64,000 nt of DNA. It comes from Nonomuraea angiospora. GTDB taxonomy: Bacteria; Actinomycetota; Actinomycetes; Streptosporangiales; Streptosporangiaceae. The notes beneath the pieces are model-generated. The model did not search any database, was not told the origin of the DNA, and worked only from the letters and a program-made list of their open reading frames with translations. Of this stretch, positions 43,233 through 53,114 are shown piece after piece. The stretch covers positions 3,348,001 to 3,412,000 of the forward strand of contig NZ_JADBEK010000001.1 in assembly GCF_014873145.1 (NCBI RefSeq). Direction: 5' to 3'. Positions within the stretch are counted from its first letter, which is position 1; every line of letters begins with the position of its first letter. The translations under genes and the position numbers were made by a program.

Positions 43233-44837
43233 ATGAACATCCTCTTCCGAGGAGGCCGCGTCTTCACGCCGGGCGGCGTGCGGGACGAGGCCGTGCTGGT
43301 GAGCGACGGCGTGATCGCCTCGGTGGGGCCGGAGGGCGAGCTGGCCCGCCAGGCTCCGTCCCACGAGACGGTGGATCTGGAGGGCGGCCTGCTGGTGCCC
43401 GGCTTCACGGACGCGCACATGCACCCGGTCCAGGCGGGCCTCGAACGATCAAAGTGCGACTTGTCAGAAGATTTCGGCCTTGACGCGTACATAGCCGTGA
43501 TAGCCGACTATGCCGCGAAAAATCCGTCTAAAGAGTGGATTGATGGCGGCGGCTGGGACATGTCGGCGTTCCCCGGCGGCCTCCCCCACCGCGACCAGCT
43601 CGACTTCCTCGACCGCCCCGCGTACCTCATCCAGCGCGACCACCACGCCGCCTGGGTCAACACGCGGGCCCTCCGGCTGGCCGGCATCACCAGGGACACG
43701 CCGGACCCCGCCGACGGCCGCATAGAGCGCGACGCCGCGGGCGAGCCCACCGGCGTGCTGCACGAGGGCGCCATGGACCTCGTCGGCCTGCTCACCCCGC
43801 GCCCGACCGCCCAGGACCTGGAGGACGCGCTGGAGGACGCACAGCGGCACCTGTTCTCGCTGGGCATCACCGGCTGGCAGGACGCCATCGTGGGCTCCTA
43901 TGCGGGCTCACAGGACCAACTGCCCACCTACCTGTCCGCGGCCCGCTCAGGCAGGCTCAGGGCGCGCGTGGTGGGCGCTCTGTGGTGGGACAGGACGCGC
44001 GGCCTGGAGCAGATCGAGGAGCTGGTCGAACGCCGTGCCGCCGCCGAGGGGCTCGACCGGTTCAGGGCCACCTCGGTCAAGATCATGCAGGACGGCATCA
44101 CGGAGAACTTCACGGCCGCCACCCTGGAGCCGTACTGCCTGTGCGGCGGCACGGGCCTGTCGTACGTGGACCCGGACAAGCTCAAGCAGTACGTCGCCGA
44201 GCTGGACCGGCTCGGCTTCCAGGTACACTTCCACGCCATCGGCGAGCGGGCCGTGCGCGAGGCCCTGGACAGCTTCGAGGGCACCGACCCCGCCAACCGC
44301 CACCACATCGCCCACCTGCAGATCATCGAGCCGTCGGACGTGCCGCGCTTCGCCGCCCTCGGCGTCACGGCGAACCTGCAGCCGCTGTGGGCCACGCACC
44401 ACGCCCAGATGGACGAGCTGACGCTGCCCTACCTCGGGGAGCCGCGCTCGTCGTGGCAGTACCCGTTCGCGGACCTGCTGGCGCACGGCACCCGCTTCTG
44501 CGCGGGCAGCGACTGGCCGGTCTCCAACGCCGACCCGCTGCAGGGCATGCACGTCGCGGTCAACCGCACGGAGCCCGGCGGCTCGGTGCACGCCGGCTAC
44601 CCGACCGCGCAGACCCCGTTCCTGCCGGGCCAGCGCATCGACCTGGCCGCCGCCATGACCGCCTACACGGCGGGCTCGGCCTGGATCAACCGCTCTCCGG
44701 CCGGCGCCGTCGAGCCGGGCCGCCCGGCCGACCTGGTGGTGCTGGACCGCGACCCGTTCGAGCTCGCGCCGGGCGAGATCTGGACGACGCGGGCGCGGCT
44801 GACGTTCGTGGATGGCGAGCCCGTCCACGGAAACTGA
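43233..44837 (+). CDS. YtcJ-like amidohydrolase
   Basis: A 534-residue amidohydrolase superfamily protein of the PF07969/YtcJ type. The metal site begins with DAHMHP near residue 68 and continues with the carboxylated-Lys region and HFHAIGERAV, then AHLQIIEPSD and the final Asp in CAGSDWPVSNADP. Members hydrolyse amides or imines with unknown natural substrates. The ATG at 43233 follows GAAGGGA. The base usage at 43440-43560 is locally richer in A/T than its surroundings, covering codons 70-110, and is worth a check. Isolated gene, no operon partner. Confidence 0.88.
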   Translation: MNILFRGGRVFTPGGVRDEAVLVSDGVIASVGPEGELARQAPSHETVDLEGGLLVPGFTDAHMHPVQAGLERSKCDLSEDFGLDAYIAVIADYAAKNPSKEWIDGGGWDMSAFPGGLPHRDQLDFLDRPAYLIQRDHHAAWVNTRALRLAGITRDTPDPADGRIERDAAGEPTGVLHEGAMDLVGLLTPRPTAQDLEDALEDAQRHLFSLGITGWQDAIVGSYAGSQDQLPTYLSAARSGRLRARVVGALWWDRTRGLEQIEELVERRAAAEGLDRFRATSVKIMQDGITENFTAATLEPYCLCGGTGLSYVDPDKLKQYVAELDRLGFQVHFHAIGERAVREALDSFEGTDPANRHHIAHLQIIEPSDVPRFAALGVTANLQPLWATHHAQMDELTLPYLGEPRSSWQYPFADLLAHGTRFCAGSDWPVSNADPLQGMHVAVNRTEPGGSVHAGYPTAQTPFLPGQRIDLAAAMTAYTAGSAWINRSPAGAVEPGRPADLVVLDRDPFELAPGEIWTTRARLTFVDGEPVHGN

Positions 44838-44868
44838 GTCCACGAAGGCCGCCGATCGGCCGCGGAAA

Positions 44869-44906
44869 CGGCGAAAGGGCCTCGGAGAACCGAGACCCTT
44901 TCGCCG
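44869..44906. terminator. Bidirectional terminator between the amidohydrolase and rbpA
   Basis: CGGCGAAAGGG (44869-44879) pairs with CCCTTTCGCCG (44896-44906). Inside, after one C-A mismatch, CTCGG pairs with CCGAG around an AGAA tetraloop. It lies between two converging genes. Confidence 0.85.
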
Positions 44907-44916
44907 AACCCAGCCA

Positions 44917-45261
44917 CTACCAGGGGGACTTGTTGTTCCTCAGGCGCTCCAGTGCCTCCTCGAGGATCGCCTTGCCGTCCTTGTCGCTCCTGCGCTCCTT
45001 CACGTAGGCAAGATGCGTCTTGTACGGCTCGTTCTTCGGTGGGGCAGGCGGGGCCGACTCGTCCTGTCCGGCAGGGAGGCCGCAACGGGGGCAGTCCCAA
45101 TTCTCGGGAACCGCCGCGTCACTGGCGAAACTGGGGCGCGTCTCGTGCATGTTGGCGCACCAGAACGAGACCCGCACTCTCGGAGCTGCCTCGCCGCGCT
45201 CGGCCTCCCCCATAGGGCCGGCGCCGACTCGGCTGCCACGGATCGCGTTGCCACTACCCAC
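44917..45261 (-). CDS. rbpA: RNA polymerase-binding protein RbpA
   Basis: A 114-residue RbpA-type protein. The zinc site is C35-x3-H39 and C57-x2-C60 (FWCANMHE and DCPRCG). The C-terminal part THLAYVKERRSDKDGKAILEEALERLR matches the sigma-interaction helix region. RbpA stabilises RNA polymerase with the primary sigma factor in actinobacteria. It differs from the better-studied Streptomyces and mycobacterial RbpA at the N-terminus (IRGSRVGAGPMGEAERGEAAPR), so it may be a paralogue. GTG start at 45261. It sits upstream of the hairpin terminator and downstream of secG. Confidence 0.85.
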   Translation of the reverse strand: MGSGNAIRGSRVGAGPMGEAERGEAAPRVRVSFWCANMHETRPSFASDAAVPENWDCPRCGLPAGQDESAPPAPPKNEPYKTHLAYVKERRSDKDGKAILEEALERLRNNKSPW

Positions 45262-45334
45262 GGATGAACTCCTCGCTCGATCGCCCCGCGCGCAGGCACG
45301 GGGGGAGAATCACTGTCACGCGTTAACTTGTTGC

Positions 45335-45565
45335 TCAGGGCTTCATGAGAAGGCCGAGAGCGATGATGCAGACGAACCAGATCGTGCCGGTGATGATCGT
45401 CAACCGGTCGAGGTTGCGCTCCACCACCGAGGAACCACCGAAGTTCGACGAGAAACCGCCGCCGAACATGTCAGACAGGCCGCCACCCTTGCCCTTGTGG
45501 AGCAGCACGAGCAGGATCATGAGACCGCTCGCCAGGATGAGGGCGATGGAGATTCCGATTTCCAC
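45335..45565 (-). CDS. secG: Preprotein translocase subunit SecG
   Basis: A 76-residue protein with two TM helices (about 3-22 and 55-73) and the loop LLHKGKGGGLSDMFGGGFSS, typical of SecG in the SecYEG channel. GTG at 45565 is the start. Located between tpiA and rbpA in the lower-glycolysis neighbourhood, the usual actinobacterial position. The small size and motif leave little doubt. Confidence 0.93.
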   Translation of the reverse strand: MEIGISIALILASGLMILLVLLHKGKGGGLSDMFGGGFSSNFGGSSVVERNLDRLTIITGTIWFVCIIALGLLMKP

Positions 45566-45664
45566 GGTATGCCTGTTCCTTCGATGCTTTGTTACGCGTG
45601 ACGATTCAGACTTGCCTTCTGAGGGTACGGCCTGTTGTCAAGTCGCACCCCCAGAACGACTCAG

Positions 45665-46447
45665 TTAGCCTGGCATATCGGAGAAACGGCAGATCTTCGC
45701 GAACTCTCCGGCGTCGATGCTGGCACCGCCCACGAGCGCGCCGTCGACATCGGGTTGAGCCATGATCCCCGCGATATTGCCCGACTTGACCGAGCCACCG
45801 TAAAGGATACGGACCCCGGAGGCCACTTCTGAGTCGTAGAGCTCGGCGAGTCTGACTCGCAGCGCCCCGCAGACCTCCTGGGCGTCCTCCGGGGTGGCCA
45901 CCTCGCCGGTGCCGATCGCCCACACCGGCTCGTAGGCCACCACTATCGATTTTGCCTGCTCGGCGCTGATTTTGCGCAGCGCGCCGTCGAGTTGTCCAAG
46001 ACTGTGCGCGATGTGGCCGCCCTCTTGACGGACCGACAGGCCCTCCCCGACGCACAGGATCGGGGTGATCGAGTGCCGGTAGGCGGCCTGCACCTTGGCG
46101 TTGACCAGGTCGTCGTCCTCGTGGTGATACTGCCGCCGCTCGGAGTGGCCGATCACCACATAGGTGCAGCCGAGCTTGGCCAGCATGGCGCCCGAGATCT
46201 CACCCGTGTAGGCGCCGCCGTCGTGCTGTGACAGGTCCTGGGCGCCGTACACGATCCTGAGCTTGTCGCCGTCGACCAGCGTCTGCACGCTGCGCAGGTC
46301 GGTGAACGGCGGCAGGACGGCGACCTCGGCCTTGTCGAAGTCCTTGTCGTTGAGTGCGAAGGCCAGCTTCTGGACCAGCGCGATGGCCTCGAGGTGGTTG
46401 AGGTTCATCTTCCAGTTGCCGGCGATGAGCGGCTTGCGCGTGCTCAT
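45665..46447 (-). CDS. tpiA: Triose-phosphate isomerase
   Basis: A 260-residue TIM barrel with GNWKMN, catalytic His in [11 protein letters not shown], catalytic Glu in [12 protein letters not shown] and phosphate loop [10 protein letters not shown]. It interconverts dihydroxyacetone phosphate and glyceraldehyde-3-phosphate. The ATG at 46447 lies 7 bp after the pgk stop. A longer frame to 46522 reads into pgk and is rejected. Third gene of the gap-pgk-tpiA operon. Confidence 0.97.
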   Translation of the reverse strand: MSTRKPLIAGNWKMNLNHLEAIALVQKLAFALNDKDFDKAEVAVLPPFTDLRSVQTLVDGDKLRIVYGAQDLSQHDGGAYTGEISGAMLAKLGCTYVVIGHSERRQYHHEDDDLVNAKVQAAYRHSITPILCVGEGLSVRQEGGHIAHSLGQLDGALRKISAEQAKSIVVAYEPVWAIGTGEVATPEDAQEVCGALRVRLAELYDSEVASGVRILYGGSVKSGNIAGIMAQPDVDGALVGGASIDAGEFAKICRFSDMPG

Positions 46448-46454
46448 GGGTAGC

Positions 46455-47642
46455 TCAGTCCTCCAGGGCCGCGAGTCCGGGGAGGGCCTTGCCCTCAAGG
46501 TATTCGAGGCTGGCCCCGCCACCGGTGGAGATGTGCGAGAAACCGTCCTCGGGGAGCTCCAGCTTGCGTACGGCCGCCGCCGAGTCGCCGCCGCCCACCA
46601 CGGTGAACGCTTCTGAGGTGATCAGCGCCTCGGCCACCGCCCTGGTGCCGCCGGAGAACGCGTCGAACTCGAACACGCCCATGGGGCCGTTCCAGAAGAC
46701 GGTCCTGGCGTCGGCCAGCTTCGAGGCGAACAGCTCGCGCGTCCTGGGCCCGATGTCGAGCCCCTCCCGGTCGGCCGGGATCTCGGTGGCCGCGACCACG
46801 TCGTGCTCGGCGTCCGCCCCGAACGTGACCGCCGCCAGCACGTCGACCGGCAGCACGAGGTCGACGCCGCGCTCGGCGGCCGTGTTGAGGAAGCCGCGCA
46901 CCTGGTCGAGCTGGTCCTCCTGGAGCAGCGACTTGCCGACCTCGTAGCCCTGGGCCTTGAGGAACGTGTACGCCATGCCGCCGCCGATCAGCAGCCGGTC
47001 GACCTTGGTCAGCAGGTTGGCGATGACGCCGAGCTTGTCGGAGACCTTGGCGCCGCCCAGCACCACCACGTAGGGCCGCTCGGGGCTCTCGGTCAGCTTC
47101 TTCAGCACCTCGACCTCGGCCACGACCAGCCCGCCCGCCGCGTGCGGCAGCAGCCCGGGCACGTCGTAGACGCTGGCGTGCTTGCGGTGCACCGCGCCGA
47201 ACCCGTCGCCCACGTAGAGCTCGGCCAGCCCCGCCAGCTTCTCGGCGAACGCCGCCCGCTCGGCGTCGTCCTTGGACTCCTCGCCCGGCTCGTAGCGCAG
47301 GTTCTCCAGCAGCGCCACCTCGCCGTCCTGGAGCGTCTCAACCGTGCCACGGGCGCTGTCGCCGACCACGTCGGTCGCGAACGCCACCTCCTGGCCCAGC
47401 AGCTCACCCAGCCGCCCGGCCACCGGCCTGAGCGAGTATTTCGGGTCGGCCTTGCCCTTGGGCCTGCCCAGATGGGCACAGACGACGACCTTGGCGCCAC
47501 GTTCCACCAGCGTCTTGATCGTCGGCACCGACGCCCGGATGCGGCCGTCGTCGGTGATCGTCTCCCCGTCGAGGGGGACGTTGAGGTCGGCGCGCACAAG
47601 CACGCGCCGGCCCTTCACGTCGAGATCGTCGAGCGTGCGCAT
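46455..47642 (-). CDS. pgk: Phosphoglycerate kinase
   Basis: A 395-residue two-domain kinase of the glycolytic payoff phase. It has [13 protein letters not shown] near the N-terminus, [20 protein letters not shown] and the ATP-lobe GGGDSAAAV followed by [15 protein letters not shown]. The ATG at 47642 was chosen because AGGGAG lies 7 bases upstream; the ATG at 47648 is only one base from it. It is separated from gap by a 220-bp stretch with four stem-loops, and its product is immediately followed by tpiA. Confidence 0.97.
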   Translation of the reverse strand: MRTLDDLDVKGRRVLVRADLNVPLDGETITDDGRIRASVPTIKTLVERGAKVVVCAHLGRPKGKADPKYSLRPVAGRLGELLGQEVAFATDVVGDSARGTVETLQDGEVALLENLRYEPGEESKDDAERAAFAEKLAGLAELYVGDGFGAVHRKHASVYDVPGLLPHAAGGLVVAEVEVLKKLTESPERPYVVVLGGAKVSDKLGVIANLLTKVDRLLIGGGMAYTFLKAQGYEVGKSLLQEDQLDQVRGFLNTAAERGVDLVLPVDVLAAVTFGADAEHDVVAATEIPADREGLDIGPRTRELFASKLADARTVFWNGPMGVFEFDAFSGGTRAVAEALITSEAFTVVGGGDSAAAVRKLELPEDGFSHISTGGGASLEYLEGKALPGLAALED

Positions 47643-47870
47643 GCTCATGCTCCCTGTCTATGGCCTCCGCTCCGCGGAGGCAGGCTCGGTCGCTTCGAGC
47701 CGTCGCCTTCCCTCGTCGCTCCGGTCGCTTCGCTCCCGGCGCTCCTCAGTCCAGGCGACGGCGCTCCCTCGCGAACACATGGGTCCACTCCACGGCGGCG
47801 GCTTGATCACTCTGGGCCGTTGCCTCACCCATACGCGCAAGGCAACGGCGTTCCCCACCGGCTTGGTGGG
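47643..47870 (-). other. gap-pgk intercistronic region with four stem-loops
   Basis: No gene. Read along the transcript: CCCACC/GGTGGG (47854-47870) directly after the gap stop codon; a perfect 9-bp hairpin with arms at 47816-47824 and 47841-47849; a less regular GC-rich stretch; and GCCTCCG/CGGAGGC (47663-47681) just before pgk. These may be attenuators or processing sites that set the gap to pgk-tpiA ratio. Confidence 0.55.
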
Positions 47871-48951
<1,081 letters not shown>

Positions 48952-49061
48952 ACCACTGCAGGTCCCCGCGTGTGAATCAGCGTTCCGGAGGCACGTTTTG
49001 CGAGGTTCGAGTAAAGTGCCCGACTCATCGATGTAAATTCGTGCATTCTCTGGGGGCTGAG

Positions 49062-49703
49062 ATGTCACACAAGCGGTCCGGCCTGCTGCCCGGACTCATT
49101 GTAGGCGTGCTATCCGCGCTGGTCAGCGCGGCACTGCTGGGGGCGGCCGTCCTGTTCCAGACCCGCCTGCCCGCCGCCGTGATCGCCTTCGGCAACGGCC
49201 ATCCGCTGTCGCTGGCCTCGTCTCTCGTGGTCGCCCTGATCGTCGCCCTGGCGATGGGCGCGGTACGACCCCGCAGCATCCTCCTGATCCCCGTGGCCGC
49301 GCTGTACGCGGGCGGCGCCATGGCCGCGGGTCAGATCGCCGGCTCGTCGATCATGATCGGCTCCACCCTGCGCACCCCACCCGCCGAACGCGGCCCCGCC
49401 GACCTGTCCGACATCACGCTGGACAACTTCTCCGCCGGCCTCCCCTACGCGCCCGCGCTCTACCGGGATCCGCTCTCGGTGTCGTGGGCGGCCTGGCTCT
49501 ACATCGCCGTGGCCGCCCTCGCCGCACTGCTCCTGCTGACCCTGCGCGTGGCACGGGTCCGCCGCGCCCAGAGGGCCCAGGCGGCCGAGGCCGAGGCGGA
49601 GTCGTCGGAGCCGGAGTACCGCGCCCCGTTCGAGCCCGCCCAGGCCCCCACCCCGAAGCCGACGACAGACCTGTTCACTCCCCGCAACCAAACAAAGGAC
49701 TGA
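49062..49703 (+). CDS. Membrane protein of unknown function
   Basis: A 213-residue protein with four predicted TM helices (about 9-31, 45-63, 70-92 and 143-162) and a charged Ala/Glu-rich cytosolic tail ending in a Pro-rich segment. No family motif is recognised. The ATG at 49062 is preceded by GGGGGCTGAG and yields a sensible first helix. It is divergent from gap. Just after its stop codon another reading frame continues with a Pro-rich, repeat-bearing sequence, so a longer ancestral tail is conceivable. Function unknown. Confidence 0.7.
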   Translation: MSHKRSGLLPGLIVGVLSALVSAALLGAAVLFQTRLPAAVIAFGNGHPLSLASSLVVALIVALAMGAVRPRSILLIPVAALYAGGAMAAGQIAGSSIMIGSTLRTPPAERGPADLSDITLDNFSAGLPYAPALYRDPLSVSWAAWLYIAVAALAALLLLTLRVARVRRAQRAQAAEAEAESSEPEYRAPFEPAQAPTPKPTTDLFTPRNQTKD

Positions 49704-50739
49704 ACACCCCGACAGCCCCGGGCCCTACCCCGCTGACAGGACACCCCCCAAGCACCCCCGGCCCACCACCAGGCACACCCAATCGGCCGCCGGCCCGCCA
49801 CCAGGCGCACCCCAAACCACCGGCCAGCCGACCAACGGGCACACGCAAGCCGCCCGCCAACAGGCACACCCAAGCCGCCCGCCAACCGGCGGCGGGCGCG
49901 CCCAAGCCACCGGCAACCCGGCGATAGGCGCACCCCCCGGCACCACCGGCGCCCTCATCACCCCCGGCGACCCGCCGCACGCGCACCACAGCAACCCGGC
50001 AACCGGGCACCCGCCGACAGGCGCTCCCAACCGCCCGTCCGCCCAACCACCGGGCGCCAACCACCCAGTGCCCGCCGGCAGCGCCCAGCCCCAGTCAGCG
50101 CCCAGCCTCAGTCCGCCCCCGGTTCGGCGCCAACGAGCCAGCCAGGCGCTCCAACCAGCCGCTGGACCGCCCAAGCGCCTGGACCATCCACCATCCAGTC
50201 ACCCGCACCCAACGGGCCAGTACGCCGCCCCTGGGCCCATCCACGCCGCGCAGGGCCACCGCCGCGCAGGGCCACCGCCGCGCAGAACCACCGCAGCGCA
50301 GAGCCACCGGCACCCAGCCCACCAGGCACTCCAGCCACTGGCCGTACAGGCGGCACTGCAGCCATCCCCGCAACGCAACGCAACGCACAGGCCATGGACA
50401 CCCCTGCCAAGCCGACCACGGAGCCGGCCCAGAATGCGCGTCGTCACGGCGAGCAACCCGTGAGCCTTCACGACCGGCCATGACAGCCGGCCACCCACGT
50501 CGGCGCGTGCGGCCCACCGTGCGCAGCCGTAAAGGATGGGCCTGAAGACGAGCGCCCACCGTGCGCAACCGCAAAGCACGCCTGAAGACGAGCGCCCACC
50601 GTGCGCAACCGCAAAGCACGCCTGAAGGCCAGCGCCCACCGTGCGCAGCCGCAAATGTGGGCTTGGAGCGCCCCGCAGCAGATGGCAGACCGACCCCACC
50701 AGCCACAGCCATGGCATCCGCAGATCTAGGGAGACTCCG
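49704..50739. other. One-kilobase repetitive, C-rich spacer
   Basis: No gene accepted between the membrane protein and whiA. The plus strand is very rich in C and poor in T, with strings of CCA/CCG/CGC. Degenerate units of the type CAGGCACACCCAAGCCGCCCGCCAAC recur over 49760-49930. A 40-bp tandem array lies at 50501-50660. Long open frames on the minus strand are Gly/Trp/Arg-rich and follow from composition. On the minus strand this is the G-rich region downstream of whiA. Confidence 0.6.
50501..50660. repeat. 40-bp tandem repeat array
   Basis: Two identical 40-bp units occupy 50541-50580 and 50581-50620 (starting CCTGAAGACGAGCGCCCACC). They are followed by an imperfect copy at 50621-50660 and preceded by a degenerate copy at 50501-50540. 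The shared core is CCCACCGTGCGCA. Units are contiguous without spacers. Confidence 0.85.
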
Positions 50740-51720
50740 TCACGGGGCGAGCATGTCGACGGTGAGGTTGGCCTCGGTGTTGGGGATGCCCAGGTCGGAG
50801 GCGCGCTTGTCGGCCATCGCCAGCAACCGCCGGATGCGCCCCGCGATCGCGTCCTTGGTCAGCGGCGGGTCGGCGATCTGCCCCAGCTCCTCCAGAGACG
50901 CCTGCTTGTGCTCCACCCGCAGCCGCCCCGCCACCACCAGGTGATCCGGCGCCTCGTCCCCGAGGATCTCCAGCGCGCGCTGCACCCGCGCCCCCGCCGC
51001 CACCGCCGCCCGCGCCGACCGCCGCAGGTTGGCGTCGTCGAAGTTGGCCAGCCGGTTGGCGGTGGCCCGGACCTCGCGGCGCATCCGCCGCTCCTCCCAG
51101 GCCAGCACGCTGTCGTGCGCCCCCAGGCGGGTGAGCAGCGCGCTGATGGCGTCGCCGTCACGCACCACGACGCGGTCGACGCCGCGCACCTCACGCGCCT
51201 TGGCGTGGATCTTGAGCCGCCGCGCCGAGCCCACCAGGGCGAGCGCCGCCTCCGGCCCCGGGCAGGTGACCTCGAGCGACATCGAGCGCCCCGGCTCGGT
51301 GAGGGAGCCGTGCGCGAGGAACGCGCCGCGCCAGGCGGCCTCCGCGTCGCAGGCGGCCCCCGCCACCACCTGGCGGGGCAGCCCGCGCACCGGGCGGCCG
51401 TGGTTGTCGATGAGACCCGTCTGGCGGGCGAGCGCCTCGCCGTCGCGGTAGACCCGCACGACGTAGCGCGAGCCCTTGCGCAGGCCGGCGGGCGCGAGCA
51501 CCAGCACCTCGGCCTTGTGCCCGAACACCTCGCCGATGTCTTTGATCAGTCGCCGTGCGGTGGCGTTCGTGTCGAGCTCGGCCTCGATCACGATCCGCCC
51601 GCCCACCAGGTGCAGACCGCTGGCGAACCGCAGCAGCGTGGAAACCTCCGCCTTGCGGCAGCACGGCTTCAGCACCGGCAGGCGGCTCAGTTCGTCTTTC
51701 ACCACACCTGTCATGGCCAT
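50740..51720 (-). CDS. whiA: Sporulation and septation regulator WhiA
   Basis: A 326-residue WhiA with the LAGLIDADG-like N-terminal domain ([23 protein letters not shown] over two stretches, then GLHLVGG) and a C-terminal HTH ([21 protein letters not shown]). In Streptomyces WhiA, together with WhiB, switches on division genes at sporulation onset; in other bacteria it supports division. ATG at 51720 (or 51714) follows AGAGGA. It is last of the uvrC-rapZ-yvcK-whiA run, a conserved order. Its 3' side opens into the repetitive spacer. Confidence 0.95.
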   Translation of the reverse strand: MAMTGVVKDELSRLPVLKPCCRKAEVSTLLRFASGLHLVGGRIVIEAELDTNATARRLIKDIGEVFGHKAEVLVLAPAGLRKGSRYVVRVYRDGEALARQTGLIDNHGRPVRGLPRQVVAGAACDAEAAWRGAFLAHGSLTEPGRSMSLEVTCPGPEAALALVGSARRLKIHAKAREVRGVDRVVVRDGDAISALLTRLGAHDSVLAWEERRMRREVRATANRLANFDDANLRRSARAAVAAGARVQRALEILGDEAPDHLVVAGRLRVEHKQASLEELGQIADPPLTKDAIAGRIRRLLAMADKRASDLGIPNTEANLTVDMLAP

Positions 51721-51791
51721 GCGTTAGTCCTCTCCCCCATTCAGACCGGCTCTCAGCAGTCTCTCGCACCTTCGCGGCACGCCGACCAGGA

Positions 51792-53114
51792 TCAACGCTT
51801 CTGGAGGAAAATCTCGTCCAGGACGGAGGCAAGACGTCGTGGGTCATGCCTCGGGGAGCCGTCCGCGGCAGCCACGTCGGCCATCACGAGCCGCGCGCCG
51901 AGCGCCGCCGCGGCCTTGTCCAGAGCGCCGGGGTCGTCCACCACCCCGGTGTCGGCGAGCACGACGTCGATCGACAGGTCGGGAGCGTGCTGCCTGAGCA
52001 CCTCCAGGTGTTGCTGGGGGGAGAAATCGTCCGTCTCACCCGGCTGGGGCGCCAGGTTGAGCGTGACGAGCCGCTTGGCCTTGGTCGCGTGCAGGGCCCT
52101 GGCGAGCTCGGGAACCTTGAGATGCGGCAGCACGCTGGTGAACCACGATCCCGGCCCGAACACCACCCAGTCGGCCTCCAGCACCGCCTCGACCGCCTCG
52201 GGCCGCGCGGGCGGATCCTCGGGCACGAGGGAGATCGCCTGCACCCGTCCAGGCGTCAGCGCGCACGCCACCTGCCCGCGCACGGTCGATCTGACGCCGT
52301 CGAGCTCCACCTCGGCCACGATGTCGAGCGGCACCGACGCCATCGGCAGCACCCGGCCGTGCGCGCCCAGCAGGCGTCCGACCCAGTCGAGCCCGGCCAC
52401 GGGGTCGCCGAGCAGCTCCCACAGGGCCACGATGAGCAGGTTGCCGACGGCGTGGCCGTGCAGCTCGCCCTCGCTGCGGAAGCGGTGCTGCACCACCTCG
52501 CTCCAGGTGCTGCCCCACTCGTCGTCGCCGCACAGCGCGGCCAGCGCCATCCGCAGGTCGCCCGGGGGCAGCACGCCGAGCTCGCGCCGCAGCCGCCCGC
52601 TGGACCCGCCGTCGTCGGCGACGGTCACCACGGCGGTCAACCGGTCGGTCACCATCCGTAATGCGGACAGGGACGCGTAAAGGCCGTGCCCGCCGCCCAG
52701 CGCCACGACGTGCGGCCCGAACCCCGAGAAGGATCTCGCGTACGTCCCGCGCTCTGGCACGGGGTTGCCCGCGGCCGGCCGCGCGAGCCGCACCGGACAC
52801 ACGCCGTCCTCCGGGCTCTCGTCACCGCCCACACCAGCCCCCTGAGAACCCAGACTCACATCAGGTCCGTCCGAGTCCGCAGAACCCGAACCCGGCCCGT
52901 CAGAACCGGGACTCACACCGGGGCCATCCGAGTCCGAGCTCCCCTCAGAACCTGGACCCACCGCAGCCGGGCCGGGCCCGTCCGAGTCCGAGCTCCCCTC
53001 AGAGCCTGGGCCCACCGCAGCCGGGCCGGGCCCGTCCGAGCGGGTCACCGCGCCGCGAAGCTCACCCTCCGCGGACCGCGGCGAACCTGCTGCCGCGAAG
53101 TCTTCATCGATCAC
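51792..53114 (-). CDS. yvcK: YvcK/CofD-like gluconeogenesis factor with repetitive N-terminal extension
   Basis: A 440-residue YvcK. The core from about residue 130 carries VVALGGGHGLYASLSAL, VTVADDGGSSGRLRRELG, PPGDLRMAL and VVFGPGSWFTSVLPHL, the nucleotide-binding features of the CofD-like fold. YvcK binds UDP-sugars and links carbon metabolism to cell-wall synthesis. The unusual part is the first 130 residues, low-complexity Ser/Gly/Asp/Pro with exact 18-residue repeats, making the protein about 110 longer than usual. The GTG start at 53114 overlaps the rapZ stop codon. Confidence 0.92.
   Translation of the reverse strand: MIDEDFAAAGSPRSAEGELRGAVTRSDGPGPAAVGPGSEGSSDSDGPGPAAVGPGSEGSSDSDGPGVSPGSDGPGSGSADSDGPDVSLGSQGAGVGGDESPEDGVCPVRLARPAAGNPVPERGTYARSFSGFGPHVVALGGGHGLYASLSALRMVTDRLTAVVTVADDGGSSGRLRRELGVLPPGDLRMALAALCGDDEWGSTWSEVVQHRFRSEGELHGHAVGNLLIVALWELLGDPVAGLDWVGRLLGAHGRVLPMASVPLDIVAEVELDGVRSTVRGQVACALTPGRVQAISLVPEDPPARPEAVEAVLEADWVVFGPGSWFTSVLPHLKVPELARALHATKAKRLVTLNLAPQPGETDDFSPQQHLEVLRQHAPDLSIDVVLADTGVVDDPGALDKAAAALGARLVMADVAAADGSPRHDPRRLASVLDEIFLQKR
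52931..53038. repeat. 54-bp direct repeat inside yvcK
   Basis: Two 54-bp units start at 52931 and 52985, differing at about two positions. They encode the repeated SDGPGPAAVGPGSEGSSD, 18 residues each, in frame. Weaker SDGP-type repeats continue to about 52850. Confidence 0.85.

Noticed and set aside
50501..50660. CRISPR array
   Set aside because: The 40-bp repeats are contiguous with no unique spacers, and no cas genes are present.
50095..50712. Minus-strand open frames over the 40-bp repeats
   Set aside because: They are Gly/Trp/Arg-rich, produced by the repeat, with no homology or ribosome-binding site.
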